From: an uncultured Acholeplasmatales bacterium
GTDB taxonomy: Bacteria; Bacillota_I; Bacilli_A; ML615J-28; CAG-698
Assembly (NCBI GenBank): GCA_937877075.1
Contig: CALEGD010000110.1
Location: 1-13,825, forward strand
DNA length: 13,825 bases
Direction: 5' to 3'
Shown here: in pieces, positions 6,679 through 13,042 of the stretch
How the letters are laid out: the number at the start of each line of letters is the position of its first letter
How positions within the stretch are numbered: position 1 is the first letter of the stretch
The notes under the pieces: model-generated
What the model was told of the DNA's origin: nothing
Databases searched by the model: none
What the model saw: the letters and a program-made list of their open reading frames with translations, nothing else
Made by a program: the position numbers and the translations under genes

Positions 6679-7774
6679 ATACATTGAATCTGAATAAAAC
6701 TATATCTCCGTCTTGGAAAAAATATTCTTTACCTTCAGAACGCATTCTTCCGGCTTCTTTTGCTTTTAGAAGACCGCCATATTTAAGAAAATCTGGATAG
6801 GCTATTACTTCGGCCCGGATAAATCCGCGTTCAAAATCCGAATGAATAATTCCTGCACATTCCGGTGCTTTCATGCCTTTTTTGAAGGTCCAGGCTTTGG
6901 CTTCTTTTTCTCCGGCGGTAAAAAAGGTAGCCAGGCCGAGAAGATCATAAGTTGTTCGGACAAGTTTGTCCAATCCGCTTTCTTTTATTCCCAGTTCATC
7001 AAGGAAAATTTCCCTTGATTCTTGATCTAAAGCTCCAAGTTCTTCTTCGATTTTTGCACTGATAACAACAACTTTAGTTCCTTCTTTTTCCCCAAAACCC
7101 CTCACCATACGAACATAATCGTTTTCATTTATTACATCATTTTCCGAAACATTACATACATAAATCATTGGTTTCAAGGTAAGAAAGTTATAGGGTCGGA
7201 CTAAAAATTCTTCTTCCGAATTTAGCTGAACAGTCCTCGCGAACTTACCTTCAAGAAGTGAATCTTTAATCTTTTTTAAAGCATTATATTCCGAAACGGC
7301 CGTCGGTTCCGTTTTTAATTGTGCTTTCTTTTCGATTTTCGGAATTCTTTTATTTACTACTTCCAAATCAGCCAGAATCAATTCTAAATTGATGGTCTCA
7401 ATATCATCCAAGGGATTAATCTTACCGCTGACATGGATAATATCTGAATTATCAAAACATCTGACCACCTGACAAATGGCATCGACTTCGCGAATATGTG
7501 ATAAAAACTGATTACCGAGACCTTCTCCCAAAGAAGCTCCCTTTACAAGTCCGGCAATATCGGTAAAAGAAAAAGAGGCGCGAACGACATTTCTCGGTTT
7601 AACCGCTTCTACAATTCTCTCTAGCCGTTCATCCCTCACCTCTACAATTCCCACATTCGGATCAATCGTCGCAAACGGATAATTTGCAGCAAGCACTTTG
7701 GCCTTTGTAATGGCATTAAATAAAGTTGATTTTCCAACATTTGGAAGACCAACTATTCCAGCAGTCAAGCCCAT
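6677..7774 (-). CDS. ychF: Redox-regulated ATPase YchF (Obg family)
   Basis: Universal cytoplasmic P-loop NTPase of the Obg family that prefers ATP and associates with ribosomes; linked to translation fidelity and oxidative stress in other bacteria. The 365-residue protein matches the usual 363-367. Seen: P-loop GLPNVGKST (9-17), switch region TIDPNVG (36-42), G3 TDIAGLVKGAS (71-81), a His at 114 in the loop DIIHVSG where E. coli YchF has its catalytic His, the nucleotide-specificity NVSE (208-211), and a C-terminal TGS domain ending in DGDIVLFRFNV. The start at 7774 is chosen because AAAGGAG lies 5 bases upstream; an ATG five codons earlier overlaps that site. The gene ends with TGA, exactly where family members end, so TGA is a true stop. 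It heads the ychF-cinA pair and is divergent from the GcvT-like gene. Confidence 0.97.
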   Translation of the reverse strand: MGLTAGIVGLPNVGKSTLFNAITKAKVLAANYPFATIDPNVGIVEVRDERLERIVEAVKPRNVVRASFSFTDIAGLVKGASLGEGLGNQFLSHIREVDAICQVVRCFDNSDIIHVSGKINPLDDIETINLELILADLEVVNKRIPKIEKKAQLKTEPTAVSEYNALKKIKDSLLEGKFARTVQLNSEEEFLVRPYNFLTLKPMIYVCNVSENDVINENDYVRMVRGFGEKEGTKVVVISAKIEEELGALDQESREIFLDELGIKESGLDKLVRTTYDLLGLATFFTAGEKEAKAWTFKKGMKAPECAGIIHSDFERGFIRAEVIAYPDFLKYGGLLKAKEAGRMRSEGKEYFFQDGDIVLFRFNV

Positions 7775-7779
7775 TTTTA

Positions 7780-7786
7780 CTCCTTT
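7780..7786 (-). promoter_or_regulatory. Ribosome binding site of ychF
   Basis: AAAGGAG on the minus strand, 5 bases before the ATG at 7774; it decides against the upstream in-frame ATG at 7789. Confidence 0.8.
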
Positions 7787-7809
7787 CAAAGTATCCCCTT
7801 AATTATCTT

Positions 7810-7838
7810 ATTTTATCATAAATTATGTTTTTTTTCCA
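7810..7838 (-). promoter_or_regulatory. Probable extended -10 promoter of ychF-cinA
   Basis: On the minus strand TGGAAA (7833-7838) and TAAAAT (7810-7815) are 17 bases apart; TGA precedes the -10, an extended -10 motif. The leader would be about 30 bases. Confidence 0.5.
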
Positions 7839-7870
7839 GACTTTTTTGTATGTTTAAGACTTATTAGAAC

Positions 7871-7894
7871 AAAATATTATCGGAGGTATATTTT
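7871..7894 (+). repeat. Small inverted repeat bracketing a ribosome binding site
   Basis: AAAATAT (7871-7877) and ATATTTT (7888-7894) are perfect inverted copies and the SD CGGAGG (7881-7886) lies in the 10-base loop directly before the ATG. All pairs are A-U, so the hairpin would be weak. Confidence 0.3.
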
Positions 7895-8779
7895 ATGAAC
7901 TACGGATCACAAAGCATTAATGAAATTTATGAAACTTACATCAAAGCACGGAACAGCATCGGCATTGTTAATCAAAGTCATCTCGGAAAATTTTTAGTTT
8001 CGGGTCCCTCTTCCCTGCAATTAATAAATCACTATTCCCCAGCTAAGGGTGATGATAAAAACGGAAACGGGTTTTATACAATTCTCATGAAGAAAAAAAA
8101 GTTTATTGCAGAGGTATTGGTTTTACGTTTAAGTTTATACCGTTTTCTGGTAATCGGTAGTGAAAAAAATAAAATATATAAGTTTCTAAAAAAAGCAAGA
8201 AGAAAATACCGTTCTTCTTTTGTTAGTGAAGTTACAAATGAATATGCACTTTTTGCTTTTCATGGAAACCATGCTGGGGACTTTTTCAAAGACATCGACT
8301 ATCGTTATATTTATCGAGCAAAAAGACAGAATTATAGTTATTATCAACTTCTTTCCCCGAAAAAAGATGAATTTTTAACCATAAAACATTTTTTTGGATT
8401 AAATTTCGTTCCGATTAGTCTTGAAGTTGAAAAACTCTTCCTGTATAATAATAATGTCATCCTCAATATCGATAAAATCCCGAGATCCTATCGTTTAGGA
8501 GTCTGCAATGAACTTTATCCGTTTTCCAATCCGAAAGTTAAAACCAAAGATATTAAAATCCGTAAATACGAATTGGATCGAAATTATCTTGTTACTAACA
8601 AACACAAGATATATAATCATTTCGGGAAAAAAATCGGAATAATTCACTGCACTTATCGACTTCCTTATAAAAAATTTCCCTTTGTTATCGCTTTTGTAAG
8701 AAGGTCAAAAATGAAAAATGTTTCGATTATTAAAATCGGAAAAAATGAGGCTCTGATAAAACCAATTTTGAATTATTAG
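7895..8779 (+). CDS. GcvT-fold (aminomethyltransferase-like) paralogue lacking catalytic residues
   Basis: A 294-residue protein that follows the glycine cleavage T protein (GcvT, about 365 residues) along most of its length. Seen: SIGIVNQSHLGKFLVSGP (21-38) for the family's 'S.GvfDvSH.Gkf.vsGp'; FYTILM (60-65); FLVIGS (84-89); ALFAFHGNHA (118-127) for 'ALiafQGPkA'; a segment ISLEVEKLFLYNNNV (174-188) for 'LRLEA...LYG.D'; and a C-terminal block GKKIGIIHCTYRLPYKK for 'G.vTSG.~SPtLgk'. Missing: the TND motif (here SPAKG), the active-site Asp pair of 'GGIIDDLVVY' (here A72-E73), and the 'GYTGE.GfEL' stretch, which is deleted. It is Lys-, Tyr- and Phe-rich. GCAGG-type strong SD CGGAGG precedes the ATG by 8 bases. 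Neither gcvH nor gcvP is in the window. Probably a non-catalytic folate- or ligand-binding protein; YgfZ-like function is an alternative, but the YgfZ cysteine motif is not seen. Confidence 0.7.
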   Translation: MNYGSQSINEIYETYIKARNSIGIVNQSHLGKFLVSGPSSLQLINHYSPAKGDDKNGNGFYTILMKKKKFIAEVLVLRLSLYRFLVIGSEKNKIYKFLKKARRKYRSSFVSEVTNEYALFAFHGNHAGDFFKDIDYRYIYRAKRQNYSYYQLLSPKKDEFLTIKHFFGLNFVPISLEVEKLFLYNNNVILNIDKIPRSYRLGVCNELYPFSNPKVKTKDIKIRKYELDRNYLVTNKHKIYNHFGKKIGIIHCTYRLPYKKFPFVIAFVRRSKMKNVSIIKIGKNEALIKPILNY

Positions 8780-8787
8780 AGGGAAAT

Positions 8788-9111
8788 ATGCATTATGACT
8801 TGATCATTATCTCCGATTATGATTCGGAAAAAATATTTGAAGGAATTAATCATCTTCAACTTCATCCGCCCCATTATCTGATCGGATTAAATGAAACCGA
8901 CAATCATTTAACTTTTGATTATCTGATTTTCTCAAATCCGGAAACACTGGGAAATCAAAAGGTTTTATGTGATCAAGATAAAATCATCACTAATTATTTT
9001 TTTCAAACCAGTCTTGAACATCTTTTTTGTATCGGACCGATTTCCGGAAGCTATTTAAATCCCAAATTGCATTTTCAAAAAATCAAAGATTTTCTCACGG
9101 ACCCAAAGTAA
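8788..9111 (+). CDS. Hypothetical 107-aa protein, faintly like the C-terminal part of TrxR-type flavoproteins
   Basis: A short soluble protein without signal peptide or membrane segment. It is not recognised with certainty. The second half has the rhythm of the end of a thioredoxin-reductase-like FAD/NAD domain: FDYLIFSNPETL (49-60, compare 'D.vfvfiG..Pnt'), then KIITNYFFQTSLEHLFCIGPISGS (compare 'g.i.td...~TsvpglfAaGDv.g'). The Asp that contacts FAD in 'GD' is Pro in 'CIGPISG', and neither a GxGxxG dinucleotide motif nor a CxxC is present, so it should not be an active reductase. AGAGGG lies 4 bases before the ATG and only 8 bases separate it from the GcvT-like gene, so both are one transcript; the unit ends at a terminator that overlaps this gene's last codons. 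The FAD-reductase resemblance is an inference from pattern reading. Confidence 0.6.
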   Translation: MHYDLIIISDYDSEKIFEGINHLQLHPPHYLIGLNETDNHLTFDYLIFSNPETLGNQKVLCDQDKIITNYFFQTSLEHLFCIGPISGSYLNPKLHFQKIKDFLTDPK

Positions 9112-9126
9112 TTTTGGGTATTTTTT
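9101..9126 (+). terminator. Rho-independent terminator of the GcvT-like two-gene unit
   Basis: Stem ACCCAAA (9101-9107) / TTTGGGT (9113-9119) with loop GTAAT, then A and six T (9121-9126). The stop codon TAA (9109-9111) of the preceding gene is inside the loop. Confidence 0.82.
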
Positions 9127-9176
9127 CTATTCATTAGGAAGCTTTTTAAGGAAAAAATAAAATCGGAAGTGAAAAT

Positions 9177-11093
9177 ATGCGGACTATTTTGAAGATTTTA
9201 AAGTACTTATTTATTGTTGTGATTTTGCTTGTGATTATTTTGGTCGGAGGCTTTATTTACTATACCAGCCGTCTTGATTATAAAATTCCAAAAATTGTAA
9301 ATGTGGAAGTATATGACCGAAACGGTGATAAATACCTCACTTTAAATAATGATTCCAAGCAGAACTATGTACAACTAGAAAACATCGACGCAGATATCAT
9401 TAATGCTTTTATTTCCATCGAAGATAAAAAATTCTATTCGCATAAGGGAGTCGATCTCGTTCGCATCGGCGGAGCCTTAATGGCTAACCTGACAAACCGG
9501 GAAATTACTCAGGGAGCTTCTACTATCACCCAGCAATATGCCCGTAACCTTTTTCTTTCAAACTCAAAAAGTTACCGAAGAAAAATCGAAGAAATAATGA
9601 TTGCGATTAATCTTGAAGCCAAATATACAAAAGAAGAGATTCTTGAAGGTTATTTAAATTCCATCTACTTTGACCATGGAATTTACGGAATTGAAGATGC
9701 TTGCCTCTTTTATTTCAATAAGAAACCAAAAGAGGTAAGTCTGGCTGAGGCGGCAACTTTAGCGTCGATTCCGAAGGGTCCTGTTTATTATTCTCCGATC
9801 AAGAATCCGGAAAGCAATCAAAAGCGGAGATTTTTAATCCTCGATGAAATGTATAAAGACGGAAAGATTACCGAAGCGGAAAACTTCGCTGCAAAAAACG
9901 AAGTTTTAAATCTATATGGAAAACTGGATCGAATCGAAGATGAAAATGCTCCTTATTATCAAGACTTAATCTTGAAGGAATTAGAAAAACTAAAAATCAT
10001 CGAGCGTTATGATAATGTTAAGGTTTATACTTCGCTTGACCTAAAACTTAACGAAATTGCTTTAGATGCCATAAACAAATATTATCAGGACGGATCGGAA
10101 CTTGAAATTGCTCTCTATGCAATGGAGCCAAAAAGCGGTGATATCCTCACTAGCATCGGCGGCCTTGATTATATGACTTCACCCTTTAATCGTTCAACAA
10201 TGTCCCTTAGGCAACCCGGCTCAGCAATTAAGCCATTTCTCTATTATGCCGCTTTAGACTTTGGGTTTACTCCGGCAACAACTTTTGAAAGTTCAAAAAC
10301 AAATTTCTATGTTGACGGAAACATCTATTCTCCGACTAATTTTAATGATATCTATGCCAATCAAGACGTGTCCATGGCTTATGCCATCGCCGTTTCCGAT
10401 AATATTTATGCTATCAAAACTCATCTATTTTTAGGAACCGATGTAATGGTTAAAACCCTTAAGGACTTTGGCTTTACAACTCCGATTAACGACAATGTCT
10501 CACTTGCCCTTGGGACAAGTGAAGTTTATTTAAGCGAACTCGTAACCGGCTATGCCCGCTTGGCGAATCTAGGCAAAGAAATTAAACCGGTTTATATCAG
10601 GAAAATTGTTGATTCAAAAGGAAAAATTCTTTATCAATCTGAAGATAAATATCCTCAAAAACATAGCAAAGAAAACTGCTATATTCTATCCGAAACAATG
10701 ACCAATGTCTTTGATAATAGATTAGCAATTAATATCTCGACTACCGGAGCTCAAATTGCCAACAAACTTACTCGCAAATATGCCGGAAAAAGCGGAACCA
10801 CCAATACTGACAACTGGATGATCGGCTATAATAGCAATTTAGTTCTCGGAATTTGGACTGGTTATGATAAGAAGAAATTTATAGAAAATGCAGAGGTTAA
10901 GTTCATCAAATACATTTGGGCGGAAATTATGGAAAATTATTTAAAGGATAAAAGTGGCGGTTGGTATGAAACACCGGAAAATGTCATTAGTATAAAAGTC
11001 AATCCGACCACGGGCTTAATTGCAAAGTCAAACGAATACCGTAAGGATCTCTATTTTAAAGCTGATAATCTGCCCTGGTATATATTTGAATAA
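9177..11093 (+). CDS. Class A penicillin-binding protein (bifunctional GT51 transglycosylase / transpeptidase)
   Basis: Membrane-anchored enzyme that polymerises lipid II into glycan strands and cross-links the peptides outside the membrane. The 638-residue protein has a membrane anchor at about 7-29, a GT51 domain (about 55-230) with the catalytic Glu in IEDKKFYSHKGVD (81-93), TQGASTITQQYARN (111-124), RRKIEEIMIAINLE (134-147) and EGYLNSIYFDHGIYG (157-171), then a transpeptidase domain (about 310-590) with active-site S349-A-I-K352, SDN (407-409) and KSGT (538-541). All catalytic motifs are intact. It ends shortly after the transpeptidase domain without the long disordered tail of many PBP1 proteins. 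SD GGAAGTGA (9165-9172) precedes the ATG. It starts 50 bases after a terminator, so it needs its own promoter, but no convincing -35/-10 pair was found. It implies a walled cell. Confidence 0.96.
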   Translation: MRTILKILKYLFIVVILLVIILVGGFIYYTSRLDYKIPKIVNVEVYDRNGDKYLTLNNDSKQNYVQLENIDADIINAFISIEDKKFYSHKGVDLVRIGGALMANLTNREITQGASTITQQYARNLFLSNSKSYRRKIEEIMIAINLEAKYTKEEILEGYLNSIYFDHGIYGIEDACLFYFNKKPKEVSLAEAATLASIPKGPVYYSPIKNPESNQKRRFLILDEMYKDGKITEAENFAAKNEVLNLYGKLDRIEDENAPYYQDLILKELEKLKIIERYDNVKVYTSLDLKLNEIALDAINKYYQDGSELEIALYAMEPKSGDILTSIGGLDYMTSPFNRSTMSLRQPGSAIKPFLYYAALDFGFTPATTFESSKTNFYVDGNIYSPTNFNDIYANQDVSMAYAIAVSDNIYAIKTHLFLGTDVMVKTLKDFGFTTPINDNVSLALGTSEVYLSELVTGYARLANLGKEIKPVYIRKIVDSKGKILYQSEDKYPQKHSKENCYILSETMTNVFDNRLAINISTTGAQIANKLTRKYAGKSGTTNTDNWMIGYNSNLVLGIWTGYDKKKFIENAEVKFIKYIWAEIMENYLKDKSGGWYETPENVISIKVNPTTGLIAKSNEYRKDLYFKADNLPWYIFE

Positions 11094-11102
11094 AAAGTAA
11101 AA

Positions 11103-11126
11103 GCGGATCAATTTGATCCGCATTTT
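11103..11126. terminator. Bidirectional terminator between the PBP gene and htrA-like gene
   Basis: Stem GCGGATCA (11103-11110) / TGATCCGC (11114-11121) with a 3-base loop. On the plus strand ATTTTT follows (11122-11127); on the minus strand CTTTTACTTTTT follows. It serves both converging genes. Confidence 0.82.
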
Positions 11127-13015
11127 TAATATACAAGAATAAATTCAATTATTTCGCCATCTCGGAGGACTGAAAGCCTCAGTTCATCATCGGTACCGAC
11201 GATAATAGCTGCCAAAGCCAGCCTGATATCAATGGTATTCCTTAGTTCCTTTCCGTTAGCGCTAAGGATGATATCACCAATCCTAATACCGGCATCTTTG
11301 GCCTTACCGGCAATGAGGTCGGTTACATAAAGACCGTAAGTAACACCCTGAGGTAGGGGATAATTCGGATCGGGATAGGCAATTAAATCCTTAACGGTAA
11401 TACTTGTTAATCCTAGGGTTGCCCGTCTTGGAACTTCTCCTTTTTCAAGAATTTCCAAAAGCGGAACGACAGTATTACTAGGAATTGAGAAACCCATATT
11501 ATCTATTTCATTTGAGGCGAATTTCAAGGTATTAATTCCGATAATTTCACCTTTTAGATTTAAAAGTGGTCCACCGCTGTTTCCGGGATTAATTGCGGCA
11601 TCATGTTGGATATACTCAGCATCCCAATCGGAAATACCGTCACCGTCGGTATCATCGGGAAGATAACGTTGGGGGTGAGAAATAATCCCGTGGGTTGCGG
11701 AAGAAGAATATTCAAAACCGGACGGATTACCGATAGCAAGAACGTATTCACCGGCTTCTAAATTGCTGACATCTGCAAACTCCAACGGTCGGATATATTC
11801 TTCATATTCAAAATAAACTACCGCAATATCTACCTTCAAATCATACTGTATGAGGGTTGCGGGTATTTCTTCATCAATTTCATGAAGATAAATCTGAACC
11901 GCATCCGACTCTTCCACAACATGCTTATTGGTTACTAGATAATAATGATAAGTTTTGACGTTATCAAAACTTTCCAAATCATCCAGATTTCGGATAATAC
12001 TTCCGTCATCTAAAGTAAACCAAGCCTTATAAACAACACCGCTTCCAATCGAGTTTTTTATTAACTGATAGTTATCACCGTTTAAAGCATAGCGGTAATT
12101 AGCTACTCCTAAAATAGAATTCTTTGAAGAAGCGATAACTTTTTTATAGACATTTTCCCAATCATCAAAATCAATTCTATAATCACGAACTTCTATCTCA
12201 AAACTGGTTTGAAGACTATTAACCGTTGAAGTTGCAGTAATTGTAACATTTCCTGCAGCCTTTCCGGTAACAATACCTTCTGAATTGACAACGGCGATAT
12301 TTTCATTACTGGAAGAAAAAACTACCGAATTTAGAGCTCCAAGCGGATTAGTTACAACTCTTAAATCCATTTTTGAGCCGACTTCAAGCCAATCTCTTCC
12401 CTTTAGAGAAATTGAGGTTGGATTACCGCTTCGAGCCAAAACTTTAATGTTAACATAAGAACTGATTGACCCAACCGTTGCCCTGATATTTACATTCCCA
12501 GGAATATATCCGTAGACGCGGCCATTTTGGTCAACTTTTGCTATTTGCTCATTTTCCGAGGTCCAAACGACTTCTTCATTTGCATCGGCAGGAGTCAGCA
12601 CATAATTTAATTTGATATAATCAAAGACATAGACTTCCTTCGTCCCGTTAATGGCAATTTCCTTTACTTTAATTGTTTTTTCAAAAACTGTAAGATAGAT
12701 TTGACTGGAGACAGAGTCAGTCTTGGCGGTAATCTTCACCTTACCACTACTAATGGCGGTAACAAGACCATTCGAATTAACGCTTGCTATCTCTTCATTA
12801 TTTGATTCCCAAGTAACAATTTGAGATGCGGTTGACGGGAATACCTTATGCTTTAATTGTAATGATTCCCCAACTGTCAAGGAGCGAACATTATCATCAG
12901 TTTCAATCAGCACCGATGTAGCCTTTATAATTCCATTTATCCTCTCGCTCTTGCATGACGAAAGGAAAAATGACCCAAACAGTAATATTATAATCGTCAA
13001 TATTTTCTTATACAT
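11126..13015 (-). CDS. Surface lipoprotein serine protease: three Big2-like domains, HtrA/DegP trypsin-like domain and PDZ domain
   Basis: Predicted extracellular, lipid-anchored quality-control protease. Order in 629 residues: lipoprotein signal peptide (1-20) with lipobox LSSC and Cys21; three bacterial Ig-like group 2 domains (about 32-111, 115-193, 198-277), each with the pattern 'vG....l...v.P..a....v.W.S.n..iA.V...G.V....G...ItA'; a trypsin-like domain (about 287-520) with H365 in TNKHVV, D396 in KVDIAVV and S480 in NPGNSGGPL; and a PDZ domain (about 530-628) with GLYVTDL and AGIRIGDIIL. The catalytic triad is complete. Unusual: an inserted acidic loop DDTDGDGISDWD (454-465), typical of calcium-binding TSP3/dockerin-like loops, directly before the active-site Ser segment, and an expanded loop before the His. 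It lies 27 bases after its paralogue with only a weak SD (AAGGG), so co-transcription is likely. Typical HtrA of monoderms uses a membrane helix and no Big2 domains. Confidence 0.93.
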   Translation of the reverse strand: MYKKILTIIILLFGSFFLSSCKSERINGIIKATSVLIETDDNVRSLTVGESLQLKHKVFPSTASQIVTWESNNEEIASVNSNGLVTAISSGKVKITAKTDSVSSQIYLTVFEKTIKVKEIAINGTKEVYVFDYIKLNYVLTPADANEEVVWTSENEQIAKVDQNGRVYGYIPGNVNIRATVGSISSYVNIKVLARSGNPTSISLKGRDWLEVGSKMDLRVVTNPLGALNSVVFSSSNENIAVVNSEGIVTGKAAGNVTITATSTVNSLQTSFEIEVRDYRIDFDDWENVYKKVIASSKNSILGVANYRYALNGDNYQLIKNSIGSGVVYKAWFTLDDGSIIRNLDDLESFDNVKTYHYYLVTNKHVVEESDAVQIYLHEIDEEIPATLIQYDLKVDIAVVYFEYEEYIRPLEFADVSNLEAGEYVLAIGNPSGFEYSSSATHGIISHPQRYLPDDTDGDGISDWDAEYIQHDAAINPGNSGGPLLNLKGEIIGINTLKFASNEIDNMGFSIPSNTVVPLLEILEKGEVPRRATLGLTSITVKDLIAYPDPNYPLPQGVTYGLYVTDLIAGKAKDAGIRIGDIILSANGKELRNTIDIRLALAAIIVGTDDELRLSVLRDGEIIEFILVY

Positions 13016-13042
13016 AATCTTCTACCCTTTCTTTTCAATGCA

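Noticed and set aside
5983..6697. Two plus-strand open frames opposite cinA (5983-6171 and 6434-6697)
   Set aside because: Shadows of a well-supported conserved gene; no SD and no family resemblance.
9112..9176. Promoter for the PBP gene in its upstream gap, for instance TAAAAT at 9158-9163
   Set aside because: The best -35 (TAGGAA at 17 bases) is poor and the start would fall in the SD; a promoter must exist but cannot be pointed to.
11560..11751. Minus-strand open frame in another phase inside the Big2-HtrA gene, and similar ones within tex (3910-4101, 4666-4893)
   Set aside because: They overlap conserved catalytic or Tex domain coding in the same strand and have no SD; no sign of programmed frameshifting.
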